A stretch of 64,000 nt of DNA, from NCBI GenBank assembly GCA_910575055.1, contig CAJTDC010000006.1, forward strand, positions 62,001 to 126,000, written 5' to 3'. Made by a program: the position numbers and the translations under genes. The notes under the pieces were generated by a model that searched no databases, was not told where the DNA came from, and was given only the letters and a program-made list of their open reading frames with translations. Origin of the DNA: Clostridia bacterium. Its GTDB lineage: Bacteria; Bacillota; Clostridia; Lachnospirales; Anaerotignaceae. The number at the start of each line of letters is the position of its first letter. Position 1 is the first letter of the stretch. Positions 45,349 to 55,075 of the stretch are shown in pieces.

Positions 45349-45657
45349 ATGTCAGAAGAATTTGCTTCTATACAAAAAATAGATGATCTTTTTATAAGTA
45401 ATTGCAATCAAAATACGAATATAAAACAAAATATCAATAAAGAAAAAATGCTTGAAATGGATATTGAACAACTTGATTTAGAGGTTCGCTCTTATAATTG
45501 CCTAAAACGTGCGGGTATTCACACAATAGAAGATTTAATCAACAAAACAGAAAAAGAAATAATGAAAGTGAAATACTTGGAACAAAGGTCATTAGAAGAA
45601 GTTCAATATCAATTAGCAAAGTTAGGCTTGGCTTTACGCTCAAGCGGTGGACAATAA
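45349..45657 (+). CDS. Free-standing RNA polymerase alpha C-terminal-domain paralogue
   Basis: 102 residues, ATG after AAAGAGGG. Residues 1-31 form a polar, Asn-rich leader ([14 protein letters not shown]); residues 32-99 align without gaps to the last 68 residues of rpoA, about 48 identical by my count. R47 and N50 match the E. coli DNA contacts R265 and N268, and S81 matches S299. The loop NLGRKS becomes YLEQRS, so Gly296 is Glu78 and N294 is Tyr76. Many synonymous differences indicate an old duplication kept under selection. No dimerisation domain, so it cannot replace alpha. Could bind upstream DNA, activators or sigma on its own; function unknown. Confidence 0.85.
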   Translation: MSEEFASIQKIDDLFISNCNQNTNIKQNINKEKMLEMDIEQLDLEVRSYNCLKRAGIHTIEDLINKTEKEIMKVKYLEQRSLEEVQYQLAKLGLALRSSGGQ

Positions 45658-45744
45658 TATTCTGCAAAATTACGAAAAAACGTAATGCCAAAGAGTTGTT
45701 TTTTCGGGGTCAGTTTTGCAGGCAATAACAAGGAGGATACAGAT

Positions 45745-46287
45745 ATGCACGCATCTGGTTATAGAAAACTTGGACGCACATCATCACAAAGAAAAGCTCT
45801 TTTGAAAAATCAAGTTACAAATTTGTTGTATCATGGTAAAATTAAAACAACAGAAACAAGAGCAAAAGAAGTAAGAAGAATTGCTGAAAAATTGATTACA
45901 TTAGCTGTAAAAGAGAAAGATAACTTTGAAGAAGTAGAAGTAATGGCAAAAGTTGCAAAAAAAGATGCTAATGGTAAAAGAGTAAAAGAAATTGTAGATG
46001 GTAAAAAAGTAACTGTTTATGAAGAAAAGAAAAAAACAATTAAAAAAGATAAACCATCTAGATTGAACGCAAGACGTAAAATATTAAGTGAACTTTATAC
46101 AGTAACAGAAGTACCAAAAGATGGCAAAAAGAAAAGAAGCCTTAGTAAAGAAGTAGATATGGCTGCAAAACTTTTTGACGAAATTGCACCAAAATATGCT
46201 GACCGTAAAGGTGGATATACTAGAATAATTAAAATTGGTATGAGAAAAGGCGACGGTGCTCCAGAAGTAATTATTGAATTAGTATAA
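45745..46287 (+). CDS. rplQ: 50S ribosomal protein L17 with insertion
   Basis: ATG 45745 after AAGGAGG gives 180 residues, well above the usual 115-130. The N-terminus ([37 protein letters not shown]) and C-terminus ([20 protein letters not shown]) are standard. Between about residues 58 and 103 is a charged insert ([34 protein letters not shown]). Such extended L17 occurs in some Clostridia. Closes the ribosomal superoperon before a strong terminator. Confidence 0.94.
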   Translation: MHASGYRKLGRTSSQRKALLKNQVTNLLYHGKIKTTETRAKEVRRIAEKLITLAVKEKDNFEEVEVMAKVAKKDANGKRVKEIVDGKKVTVYEEKKKTIKKDKPSRLNARRKILSELYTVTEVPKDGKKKRSLSKEVDMAAKLFDEIAPKYADRKGGYTRIIKIGMRKGDGAPEVIIELV

Positions 46288-46297
46288 TAATCTATTA

Positions 46298-46326
46298 AAA
46301 CCCTAGTAAACCTACTAGGGTTTTTC
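46298..46326 (+). terminator. Terminator of the ribosomal superoperon
   Basis: AAACCCTAGT and ACTAGGGTTT form a perfect ten-base stem around AAACCT, followed by TTTTTC. Confidence 0.92.
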
Positions 46327-46343
46327 TTTTTAGGGGAATGACT

Positions 46344-48032
46344 GTGAAAAAAATAATTAGTATAATGGTGTTGCTATGTATGATGTTTGGTGTTAATATA
46401 ATGCAAATATTTGCAGAACAAAATGTAGTTATGTTGAATGATATGAAATTGATACAATCTGAATATAACGAAGCAGACTTTGATAAAAGTGGTGATGTTA
46501 CATTTCATACAGAATATGATGCGTATACGAAAGATGTAAAAGAAATAAAATATATATTTGAAAATCATACTACAATGAAAGCAAGTTATGGTTATGATAC
46601 AGATTTAGAGGTGTTTGTAAATGGGCAATGGTATGAAATAAATGTCAAAAGAAGCGTTGATGCTGTTGCTATGATATTAGATGGTAATAAAACAAGAGAA
46701 GGTATATTTCAATGGAATATAGAAGGTTATGACCTGCCAGAAGGAAAATATCGTATCATAAAACAATTAAGTGATAGAGAATATGGACAGCTTGGTGTAT
46801 TTGGCGAAAGAAAATATTATGCAGAATTTGAAATTGAAAATACAGAAAATGTAGAAAATACTGCAACTACTGCTATGTGGTGTGGTATAGAATTGCAACC
46901 TTCAAAATACAATGAAACAGATTTTGACAAAAGCGGTGCTGTAGTATTTCAAACAGAACATAATGTATATGCAGAAGACATTGAAGAAATTACATATATA
47001 TTTAAAAATCAAACAGCAAAAGAATTGAAATATGGTTATGATACAGAAATAGAAGTATTTTTAAAAGGAAAATGGTATGAAATACCACGCAGACATGACA
47101 GAGATGATGCAGGGACTTCATTCAATTTTAATAAAAAAAGAGCAGGTATATTTAGATAGAGTGTAGCTGCTACTGATTGGGACATAAGAGAAATAGACTT
47201 ACCAAAGGGAAAATATCGTTTGATAAAACAAGTGAGTGATAGTGATAATAGTTATGGAGAGTACGGATTTTTAGGAAAAAGAAGATATTATGCAGAGTTT
47301 GAAATTGGAAATTCCCGTTATACAAAATATTCTCCTTATGGTTATGAGAAATTACAAAAACTGCCCAAAGAATATAAAAAGACAACTGCAATTAGAAATA
47401 ATGATGTAGTATTGATAGAATGTGGAGAAACAGAAAATACAGACAATATAGAGAAATTTATAGAAAATGTAGATTTAGGAATACCTGCTTTTTTAAGGAT
47501 AACAAGATATTTAAAAAATGGTGATGTAATTATTACAGAAGTAGAATATACAAAAGGAAAATATATTTATCGTTATGACAGCACAAGAGCACAAAAAAAT
47601 ATCGGTGTGATAAAAAAAGAATACCCTTATATCATAACAGATGGAAATAATGTATATTTGAGTAATTGGGCAAATTGGGAATACAAACAAAAATATCAAG
47701 GAGAAGCAGGACAATATTTATTTTCAAAATCAAATGGAGAATATGCAGTGTATGCTGTAGAAGAAGCAAAAAATATTATGGAAAAGCATTCTCAGTCAGA
47801 TACAATATATAATGTGAAAATAAGAGATGAAGAATATTATTTTTCAGAACAAAAAGCAATAGAACAAGTTTTAAAATCAGAAAAGAGAAAAGAACATATC
47901 AATACTGAGGTAGTAGGAATTATGTGGCACGATAATGGAGAGTTTTTGATAAAAGTGGTATTAGAAGATAGAAAAGAAGGATATATTGTATTATATAAAT
48001 TGTATGATGATAAAATAGTAGAATATAAATAA
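46344..48032 (+). pseudogene. Secreted Ig-like/DUF4362-type protein broken by in-frame TAG
   Basis: Start GTG 46344 (eight bases after AGGGGA) encodes a signal peptide (KKIISIMVLLCMMFGVNIMQ ... FAEQ). Two similar Ig-like repeats follow: LIQSEYNEADFDKSGDVTFH and LQPSKYNETDFDKSGAVVFQ, each with YGYDT-[DE]-[LI]-EVF and KGKWYEI-type strands. The frame is cut by TAG at 47157-47159 inside repeat two, but stays open in the same frame to 48032, completing the repeat (LPKGKYRLIKQVSD, RRYYAEFEIG) and then a C-terminal domain resembling DUF4362 (DNIEKFIENVDLGIPAFLRI). Without the stop it would be about 562 residues. No restart codon with an SD follows the TAG. Confidence 0.8.
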
Positions 48033-48034
48033 AT

Positions 48035-48066
48035 AAGACCCTAGCATATGACTAGGGCTTTATTTT
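48035..48066. terminator. Terminator between convergent surface-protein genes
   Basis: AAGACCCTAG and CTAGGGCTT pair around CATATGA (one bulge), followed by TATTTTT. It may also serve the minus-strand gene, whose stop overlaps it. Confidence 0.75.
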
Positions 48067-49226
48067 TAGTAATTATAATAAAATGTTTTTGTTTTTTCGT
48101 CCCAATAGAAATTGGTATTGTTGTAAGTAAGTGCATCAATAGCGGAACGAACAGGAACATATAATACACCATATTTTATTTCTACATTAGTAGGCATTTC
48201 TATGGTATCATCAATGCTTTTTGGAGTAAAATCTTTTTCGTCATAATCATAAAAAGTTTGTGCTATATTTGACTGATTTTGAAAAAGAACATTACACCTA
48301 TATAATATAGATGCAGACTGATTATTGTCATACCAATTCAAAAAATGAGAATGTTCAAAGTCATTTTGACCATAAGGAATAGAATAATTGTATCGAACGC
48401 TATAAATACTGTCTAAAAAAAGAGCCTCTCCTAAAGAATATACTGGTACCATAAGCGTATTATCTTTTATATAAGAACTACCTTCCATATCAAATTTTGT
48501 ATCATTTAACATATAATAATTTTTGCCTGCTGTAAAAGAAAGTCTTCCCCCAATATAATAATCACCACCACAGCCTTGTCTAAGAGTATTGTGCTGTGCC
48601 CAAAAGCGAGCATTTAATATAATATTTTCTGTGCTATATTCTGAAAATAAATTTTTATCTAATTCATTTGAAACAGATACAGAAAGTATACATTCTCTTT
48701 CTTTCCATTCATTTTCATTCATACGATTAGTTAGTATAGTCAAATTTGTAATTGTGATTTCAGAGGGCATAGTGCTTTGCTGTTCTATGTCAATTTTAAT
48801 TGTTTTGCTATTTCCAACAGCAGATGCGATAATATCACCAGATGTTGTGGTACATTTCATTTCTTTTAATAAAGTACCTTCGTCTATAGTAAGATATATG
48901 GAGCCTTTTTCTAAAACTCCAGCAGCATCTTCTTTAATTTTGATGTAGCTTGGACGAGCATAAGCACTATTATGAGTTAAAAAACTACCTTCTGTACAAA
49001 TAGTAATATTTCCTGTAGAAAGAGAAATTTCTGTTGCTGTAATTTGTGAAACCTTATAATCATCAATATATTCTTGATGTTTTTTATCATCTATGCCATA
49101 ATTTTTATAATAGGAGTATTCACGAGCTTCTTCTTTGTTTACCACATAATCAGGTAAATTTTGTTCTGCAAAAGCCGTATGACCAAATAAAATAATAATA
49201 ATACAAAAAAGGCAATAAAATCTCAT
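48066..49226 (-). CDS. Secreted copper-amine-oxidase-like (stalk) domain protein
   Basis: 386 residues with a signal peptide (MRFYCLFCIIIILFGHTAFA). The body is beta-rich with EISLSTGNITICTEGSFL and SIYLTIDEGTLLKEM; near the C-terminus MPTNVEIKYGVLYVPVRSAI then FYWDEKTKTFYYNY looks like the copper amine oxidase N-terminal (stalk) domain common in clostridial surface proteins. It shares its domain order with the gene directly upstream (15-base gap), evidently a tandem duplication. No catalytic oxidase residues. Function unknown, probably envelope-related. Confidence 0.72.
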   Translation of the reverse strand: MRFYCLFCIIIILFGHTAFAEQNLPDYVVNKEEAREYSYYKNYGIDDKKHQEYIDDYKVSQITATEISLSTGNITICTEGSFLTHNSAYARPSYIKIKEDAAGVLEKGSIYLTIDEGTLLKEMKCTTTSGDIIASAVGNSKTIKIDIEQQSTMPSEITITNLTILTNRMNENEWKERECILSVSVSNELDKNLFSEYSTENIILNARFWAQHNTLRQGCGGDYYIGGRLSFTAGKNYYMLNDTKFDMEGSSYIKDNTLMVPVYSLGEALFLDSIYSVRYNYSIPYGQNDFEHSHFLNWYDNNQSASILYRCNVLFQNQSNIAQTFYDYDEKDFTPKSIDDTIEMPTNVEIKYGVLYVPVRSAIDALTYNNTNFYWDEKTKTFYYNY

Positions 49227-49241
49227 ACTCTTTCCCCCTTT

Positions 49242-50369
49242 TTAATGTTCAATTAACATTGTTTTTGCAGTATCGTCCCAGTGCATATATTTACTTATAT
49301 CCCATCGTAATATTGCTCCTGCTGTTTCAGCACAGAGAGGAACATAAATTGTATCATTTTTAATTTCAGCAGCAACAGGCAATGTTATAGTATCACTTGT
49401 TAATTCACCTCTATAAGGATGTATCACAGTCATTGTATTGGAATTATTTTGAAAAGAAATACTATAATAATTGTTGTTTCCTATACTAGCTATTTTTTGT
49501 TCTGTATCCCAGTTTAAATGATAGACATTGATAGAAGGATTTAGAACGTGTGTTTCACAATAATGATTATCTACTATGAAAACGTGATAAAGAGAACGCA
49601 AAGGTACCATTAAATGATTTTGTTTTAAATAAGTGTCATAGTATAAAAATATAATATTGTCATTTAGTATACAATAAGAAATACCATTTGCAAATAGAAG
49701 CCTGCCTTCAAATCGAAAACCTTCATAGCAGTATTCTCCGTTATACCATTCCATAGTAGCAAAACGATTATTTAATATTACATTTTTGGTATTATGAAAT
49801 AAATTATCACCATTGATATATTTTGAAGTTAAAGAAAGTACAAATTCACTTTTTGCTGCACTATTTTCGTTTTTTCCTTCTGGCAATATCATAATACGAT
49901 TTAATGTGATTTCAGAAGGAACTGTACTTGTTTGTGTAATTTCTAATTTGATGTAGCTTCCATTTCCTACAGCAGTAGCTTTCATATCGCCTTGTGTTGT
50001 GATAGCAGAAATATCTTTTAAAAATCTCCCTTTATTTAATTCAAAATAAATACAATCCCCTTTTTTGAGAGAAGCAGCGTTATGTTCTTTTATTTTAATA
50101 TATTCTGGAGAGAGTACAGCAGCATTGTAAATACGAAAAACGCCCTTTGTAGAAATAGTAATATCCTCTCCAGAAGGTAACATTACGATAGTTTCTGTGG
50201 TTTGAGATGCTTTATATTCTTTTATATATTCTTCATAACCCTCCATTTCAAAAGCAAAAAGTCTGCCGTCTTCCTGTTGCTCAATAACATAAGGAGAAGA
50301 TTGTTCTGCAAATACAGATAAAGAAAATAAAACAGAAAATAATAAAAATAATGAACACAATTTTCTCAT
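49242..50369 (-). CDS. Secreted copper-amine-oxidase-like (stalk) domain protein, paralogue
   Basis: ATG 50369 follows AGAGGTGAT and gives a signal peptide (RKLCSLFLLFSVLFSLSVFA); 375 residues. The frame is open upstream but the longer start lacks an SD. Matching elements with the neighbour: YKASQTTETIVMLPSGEDIT, EYIKIKEHNAASLKKGDCIY, VPLRSLYHVF and the C-terminal EIKNDTIYVPLCAETAGAIL then HWDDTAKTMLIEH. First gene of the two-gene minus-strand unit. Confidence 0.72.
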   Translation of the reverse strand: MRKLCSLFLLFSVLFSLSVFAEQSSPYVIEQQEDGRLFAFEMEGYEEYIKEYKASQTTETIVMLPSGEDITISTKGVFRIYNAAVLSPEYIKIKEHNAASLKKGDCIYFELNKGRFLKDISAITTQGDMKATAVGNGSYIKLEITQTSTVPSEITLNRIMILPEGKNENSAAKSEFVLSLTSKYINGDNLFHNTKNVILNNRFATMEWYNGEYCYEGFRFEGRLLFANGISYCILNDNIIFLYYDTYLKQNHLMVPLRSLYHVFIVDNHYCETHVLNPSINVYHLNWDTEQKIASIGNNNYYSISFQNNSNTMTVIHPYRGELTSDTITLPVAAEIKNDTIYVPLCAETAGAILRWDISKYMHWDDTAKTMLIEH

Positions 50370-50500
50370 AAATATCACCTCTCTTAAAAATAGAATAATA
50401 GTATAATATATCATCAGTATAACATAATAAAGTATTGATTTTAATACAATACAATAAATGTAATAAAGTTTTAAGGAATACAACAATTCAAGCAAAATGA

Positions 50501-50529
50501 TTGCTTTTTGACAAAGAATACATTATACT
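50501..50529 (+). promoter_or_regulatory. Promoter of the ECF-truA operon
   Basis: TTGCTT (50501-50506), 17-base spacer, TATACT (50524-50529), followed by the ATG at 50585. Confidence 0.65.
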
Positions 50530-50584
50530 ATTTCTAGCTGTGAGCAGTTTTTTGCCATAGACTAATATAACAGGCGGTGGAAAT

Positions 50585-51451
50585 ATGGAAATGATAAAAG
50601 CCGAAAATCTGTCTTATGAATATATTAAAGTAACAGAAACAGAAAAAGGCACAAAAGAAGAAAAAATATTAGCACTAAACCACGTCAATCTGTCTATTGA
50701 ACAAGGAAGCTTTGTGGCGGTACTAGGACATAATGGTTCTGGAAAATCGACATTTGCAAAACACATTAATGCTTTGGTGCGTCCTACAGAAGGAGTATTG
50801 TGGGTAAATGGCTATGATACACAAAATGAAGAATTGATTTGGGATATTCGACAGAGTGCAGGAATGGTATTTCAAAATCCTGATAATCAATTAGTAGCGA
50901 CTGTAGTAGAAGAAGATATTGCATTTGGCCCTGAAAATATGGGAGTACCTTCTGAACAAATACGAAAAAGAGTAGAAGATGCTTTAAATGCAGTAGGTAT
51001 GTTGGAATATAAACAACATTCTCCTGCAAAATTGTCAGGAGGGCAAAAACAAAGAATTGCTATAGCAGGCGTGCTTGCTATGAAACCAAAATGTATTGTA
51101 TTTGATGAACCCACAGCAATGCTAGATCCTGTAGGTAGAAAAGATGTTATGAATACTATATTACAGTTAAATAAAGAAGAAGGTATGACTATTGTGTTAA
51201 TAACGCATTATATGGACGAAGCAGTAAAAGCAGAAAAGGTATTTGTAATAGATGATGGTAATATGGTATTAGAGGGAACACCAAAAGAAGTATTTCCTCA
51301 AGTAGAAACATTAAAAAGCTATGGTTTAGATGTGCCACAGGTAACAGAAACAGCATATGAATTGAAAAAAATGGGAATTTCTATATCACAGGATATTTTA
51401 ACGGTAGAAGAAATGGTAGGTGCAATATGTCAATTAAAATCAACCATTTAA
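50585..51451 (+). CDS. ecfA1: ECF transporter ATPase EcfA1
   Basis: One of two ABC ATPases powering energy-coupling-factor vitamin transporters. 288 residues: Walker [10 protein letters not shown] (about 51-59), Q-loop FQNPDNQ, signature LSGGQKQR, Walker [15 protein letters not shown]-terminus carries an extra polar loop ([13 protein letters not shown]). Overlaps ecfA2 by 25 bases. No S-component is encoded here, so this is a shared energising module. Confidence 0.95.
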   Translation: MEMIKAENLSYEYIKVTETEKGTKEEKILALNHVNLSIEQGSFVAVLGHNGSGKSTFAKHINALVRPTEGVLWVNGYDTQNEELIWDIRQSAGMVFQNPDNQLVATVVEEDIAFGPENMGVPSEQIRKRVEDALNAVGMLEYKQHSPAKLSGGQKQRIAIAGVLAMKPKCIVFDEPTAMLDPVGRKDVMNTILQLNKEEGMTIVLITHYMDEAVKAEKVFVIDDGNMVLEGTPKEVFPQVETLKSYGLDVPQVTETAYELKKMGISISQDILTVEEMVGAICQLKSTI

Positions 51452-52281
51452 CACATATTTATAACGCAGATACAATATTTGAAAAAACAGCTTTAAATGA
51501 TGTCAACATAGAAATACAAAAAGGAGAATTTATAGGACTAATTGGTCATACAGGTTCTGGAAAGTCGACATTAATACAACATCTTAATGGTACAATATCC
51601 CCCACATCAGGAGAAATATTACTTGATGGAGAAAATATACACAAAGATAAAACAAAATTAAAAGAAGTAAGACAAAGAGTAGGTCTTGCTTTTCAATATC
51701 CAGAACATCAGCTTTTTGAAATGACAGTATATAAAGATGTGGCATTTGGTCCTACGAATATGAAATTAACAGAACAAGAGATTGATAAAAGAGTAAAAGA
51801 GGCATTACAAACGGTAGGACTAAGCGAAACGGTATATGACAAATCTCCTTTTGAACTATCAGGGGGACAAAAAAGACGTGTAGCAATTGCAGGTGTATTA
51901 GCTATGAACCCAGAAATATTGATATTAGATGAACCAACAGCAGGACTAGACCCTAAAGGTAGAGATGAAATATTATATGCGATTAAACAACTGCATAAAC
52001 AAAGAGGTATTACGATTATATTGGTTTCTCATAGTATGGAAGATGTAGCAAAATTAGCGGACAGGCTTATTGTAATGGAAAAGGGACATATTGCTATGAC
52101 AGGAACGCCAAAAGAAGTATTTGCTCGTGTGAGAGAGTTAGAAAAAATAGGTTTAGCAGCACCTCAAATTAGTTATGTTATAACAGAATTAAAAGAAAAA
52201 GGTTATAATTTGCCTGAAGATATTTATACAGTAGAAGAAGCGGTAAAAGCGTTGTATACATTATTGAAAGGAGAAGAATAA
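51427..52281 (+). CDS. ecfA2: ECF transporter ATPase EcfA2
   Basis: 284 residues: Walker [11 protein letters not shown]-loop [10 protein letters not shown], signature LSGGQKRR, Walker [13 protein letters not shown]. The ATG at 51427 lies inside ecfA1, and only two bases separate its stop from ecfT, indicating tight coupling. Confidence 0.95.
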   Translation: MSIKINHLTHIYNADTIFEKTALNDVNIEIQKGEFIGLIGHTGSGKSTLIQHLNGTISPTSGEILLDGENIHKDKTKLKEVRQRVGLAFQYPEHQLFEMTVYKDVAFGPTNMKLTEQEIDKRVKEALQTVGLSETVYDKSPFELSGGQKRRVAIAGVLAMNPEILILDEPTAGLDPKGRDEILYAIKQLHKQRGITIILVSHSMEDVAKLADRLIVMEKGHIAMTGTPKEVFARVRELEKIGLAAPQISYVITELKEKGYNLPEDIYTVEEAVKALYTLLKGEE

Positions 52282-52283
52282 TT

Positions 52284-53108
52284 ATGATTAGAGATATTAC
52301 AATAGGGCAATATTACCCTGTCAATTCTCCTATACACAATATGGACGCAAGAGTAAAACTAATTATTACATTTTTATTTATATTGACATTATTTTTTATC
52401 AATACATTTTTAGGATATGTTTTTGTAATACTGTGTATGTCAGCAGTGATTAAAACATCAAAAGTACCTTTAAAATTTATGCTCAAAGGAATAAAAGGAA
52501 TATTGATTATTATATTATTTACAGCATTTATCAATGTTTTTATGACAAGAGGAGAACATATATTATTTGAATGGGGGATTTTTACTGTAACAATAGAGGG
52601 TATATTGATTGCTATAAAAATGTGCATTAGAATTGTGTTGCTTGTAGTAGGTTCTTCTATATTAACATTAACTACAACACCGATACAACTAACAGATGGC
52701 ATAGAATATATATTACGTCCTTTTAAAAAAATAGGTGTACCAGCACACGAAATTGCTATGATGATGACCATTGCATTACGTTTTATACCTACACTATTAG
52801 ATGAAACAGATAAAATTATGAAAGCACAACAAGCAAGAGGAGCGGACTTTGACAGCGGAAATTTGTTTCAAAGAGCAAAAAGTCTAATACCTATATTAGT
52901 ACCTTTGTTTATATCTTCTTTTCGTAGAGCAGATGAGTTAGCTATGGCTATGGAAGCAAGGTGCTATCATGGAGATGAAAATAGAACAAGAATGAATGTA
53001 ATGGTACTAAAATCTTCAGATTATAAAGCAGTTGTAATATTAGCAATATATTGCATTGCACTCATAATATTACGTTTTTTAGCAGCACGATTTTCTTTTA
53101 TATGGTGA
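52284..53108 (+). CDS. ecfT: ECF transporter transmembrane subunit EcfT
   Basis: 274-residue membrane scaffold that links the two ATPases to substrate-binding subunits. Hydrophobic helices at both ends of the protein and the cytoplasmic coupling motif AQQARGADFD (the conserved A-R-G coupling helix), with AMAMEARCYHG as the second. Follows ecfA2 by two bases. Confidence 0.94.
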   Translation: MIRDITIGQYYPVNSPIHNMDARVKLIITFLFILTLFFINTFLGYVFVILCMSAVIKTSKVPLKFMLKGIKGILIIILFTAFINVFMTRGEHILFEWGIFTVTIEGILIAIKMCIRIVLLVVGSSILTLTTTPIQLTDGIEYILRPFKKIGVPAHEIAMMMTIALRFIPTLLDETDKIMKAQQARGADFDSGNLFQRAKSLIPILVPLFISSFRRADELAMAMEARCYHGDENRTRMNVMVLKSSDYKAVVILAIYCIALIILRFLAARFSFIW

Positions 53109-53114
53109 TAAATT

Positions 53115-53861
53115 ATGAAAAAAAGAATATTATTTACCATTGCCTATGATGGTACAGAATATGCAGGTTGGCAAAAACAAAAATATGATAATGTCAAAAC
53201 AGTGCAAGGAACATTTGAAAATGCTTGTAAAAAGTTGTTTGGTAAACAAGATATAGAAGTGATTGGAGCAAGTAGAACAGATGCAGGTGTCCACGCAATA
53301 GGACAAAGAGCAGTAATAGAAGTAGAAACACCTATACCAACAACAAAAATTCCTTTTGCAATACGTTCCTTTTTGCCTGATGATATTGTGGTGAGAAAAG
53401 CAGAAGAAGTAGCTGAAAATTTTCATCCTAGATATGACTGTGTTAAAAAGACGTATTGTTATATATTTTATTATGATGATTTTTGTAATCCTATCGTTAG
53501 AAAAAATAGTGTATTTGTTTATGGAAAATTGGATATACTGGCAATGAAACAAGCAGCAAGCTATTTAATAGGAACATATGATTTTAAATGTTTTTGTGCA
53601 GCAGGAAGTAGCGTTACTACTACCGTAAGAACAATATTTGACTGTACTGTAGAAAAAAAAGAACATTTTATAACAATTACTATCACAGGAGATGGGTTTT
53701 TATATCATATGGTTAGAATTATAGCAGGCACGTTGTTAGAAGTAGCAAAAGGAAATAAAAAAGCAGAAGATATAATTTCTATTATTGATAGTAAAGATAG
53801 AACAAAAGCAGGTATGACTGCTCCTGCGAAAGGATTGACATTACTTGAAATTTATTATTGA
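53115..53861 (+). CDS. truA: tRNA pseudouridine synthase A
   Basis: Makes pseudouridine at positions 38-40 of tRNA anticodon arms. 248 residues: YDGTEYAGWQKQKYDNVKTV at the N-terminus, the catalytic aspartate in ASRTDAGVHAIGQ, and GDGFLYHMVRIIAGTLLEVA. Its TGA stop lies inside the -35 hexamer of the rplM promoter. Confidence 0.95.
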   Translation: MKKRILFTIAYDGTEYAGWQKQKYDNVKTVQGTFENACKKLFGKQDIEVIGASRTDAGVHAIGQRAVIEVETPIPTTKIPFAIRSFLPDDIVVRKAEEVAENFHPRYDCVKKTYCYIFYYDDFCNPIVRKNSVFVYGKLDILAMKQAASYLIGTYDFKCFCAAGSSVTTTVRTIFDCTVEKKEHFITITITGDGFLYHMVRIIAGTLLEVAKGNKKAEDIISIIDSKDRTKAGMTAPAKGLTLLEIYY

Positions 53862-53886
53862 CAATAGTATGTTTTTGTAATATAAT
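53858..53886 (+). promoter_or_regulatory. Consensus promoter for rplM-rpsI
   Basis: TTGACA (53858-53863), exactly 17 bases, TATAAT (53881-53886): perfect consensus. The -35 overlaps the truA stop codon. Confidence 0.9.
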
Positions 53887-53894
53887 AATTTCTG

Positions 53895-54045
53895 TTGTAT
53901 TGATTTGACTTTAGAGCCTTTTGGCTTTAAATATAAGTTTCACAGTGGGGTCTAATAAGTTATGCTTTGTCATAATGGAGATTATGTAGTGCTTTGTCCC
54001 AAAGTAGTGCATAAAGTCAACAGACCAAATAGTATATTAAGGGAG
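53895..54045 (+). promoter_or_regulatory. 5' leader of rplM-rpsI
   Basis: About 160 nt between the start point and the rplM SD, with a hairpin AGAGCC/GGCTTT around TTTT (about 53913-53926) and further partly complementary tracts. In Firmicutes L13 operons often carry an L13-responsive leader; this region is in the right place, but I could not verify the conserved fold. Confidence 0.45.
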
Positions 54046-54054
54046 GTAAATCGT

Positions 54055-54492
54055 ATGAGAACAACATACATAGCGAAAATCGCTGATGTAGAAAGAAAAT
54101 GGTATGTTGTAGATGCAACAGGCAAAACATTAGGACGCTTGGCATCTGAAATTGCAACCGTTTTAAGAGGAAAAAACAAGCCAATGTATGCACCAAACGT
54201 GGATACAGGAGATTATGTAATTGTTATTAATGCAGAAAAAATAACAGTAACAGGAAAGAAATTAGACCAAAAAATATATGCACATCATAGCGGATATGTT
54301 GGTGGTTTAAAAACAATTACACTCAAAAAACAATTAGAAAAGAAACCAGAAGAAGTGATTAAACATGCTGTAAAAGGTATGCTTCCTAAAAATGCACTGG
54401 GCAGAAAAATGTTTAGCAAACTTCATGTTTATGCTGGTCCAGAGCATGCACACGCAGCACAAAAACCAGAAGTATTGGAATTAAAATTTTAA
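54055..54492 (+). CDS. rplM: 50S ribosomal protein L13
   Basis: ATG 54055 after GGGAGG gives 145 residues, starting [40 protein letters not shown] and the C-terminal [13 protein letters not shown] are standard. The in-frame extension to 53962 would lie in the leader and is rejected. Confidence 0.97.
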   Translation: MRTTYIAKIADVERKWYVVDATGKTLGRLASEIATVLRGKNKPMYAPNVDTGDYVIVINAEKITVTGKKLDQKIYAHHSGYVGGLKTITLKKQLEKKPEEVIKHAVKGMLPKNALGRKMFSKLHVYAGPEHAHAAQKPEVLELKF

Positions 54493-54510
54493 TAGGAGGA
54501 GGAAGCGAGT

Positions 54511-54903
54511 ATGGCAGCAGCTAGATATTATGGTACAGGCAGAAGAAAATCTTCCGTTGCAAGAGTTTATTTAATGCCTGGTAATGGTAAAATTACAATC
54601 AATAAAAGAGATATTGATGACTATTTTGGTATGGAAACATTGAAATTAATTGTACGTCAGCCATTAGAATTGACAGAAACAACTGCAAAATTTGATGTAC
54701 TTGTAAATGTATATGGTGGTGGATTTACAGGACAAGCAGGTGCAATTAGACATGGTATTTCAAGAGCATTGTTGGAAGCAGATGCAGATTATAGACCAGC
54801 TTTGAAAAAAGCAGGATATTTAACTCGTGACCCAAGAATGAAAGAAAGAAAGAAATATGGCTTAAAAGCAGCTAGACGTGCACCACAATTTAGCAAGAGA
54901 TAA
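54511..54903 (+). CDS. rpsI: 30S ribosomal protein S9
   Basis: 130 residues ending in the basic tail [16 protein letters not shown] that contacts P-site t[23 protein letters not shown] at the N-terminus. SD GGAGGAGG upstream. Confidence 0.97.
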   Translation: MAAARYYGTGRRKSSVARVYLMPGNGKITINKRDIDDYFGMETLKLIVRQPLELTETTAKFDVLVNVYGGGFTGQAGAIRHGISRALLEADADYRPALKKAGYLTRDPRMKERKKYGLKAARRAPQFSKR

Positions 54904-54930
54904 TTTTTATACAAATATTATGTGTTATCA

Positions 54931-54963
54931 AGCCTCGAAAATATAATATTTTCGGGGTTTTGT
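54931..54963 (+). terminator. Terminator after rpsI
   Basis: CCTCGAAAATAT and ATATTTTCGGGG form a long stem followed by TTTTG. Confidence 0.85.
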
Positions 54964-55075
54964 CTATCTGAATTTTTCTGAAAAATATTCAAATTTGAAT
55001 TACAACTAACAAGCAATTAACAAATTTTTATGATGTCAAATAAACTAACAGATTTAAAATAAGGAGGAAGAATAA

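Noticed and set aside
47157..47159. TAG read as an amino acid (pyrrolysine or suppressor)
   Set aside because: recN and other genes here end at TAG, no pylT/pylS seen, and the gene has no need for a special residue; a nonsense mutation is simpler.
49242..50495. Longer start for the stalk-domain protein
   Set aside because: The extra 42 residues precede a clear signal peptide with its own SD at 50369.
53962..54054. N-terminal extension of L13
   Set aside because: Canonical start with GGGAGG at 54055; the extension would translate the leader.
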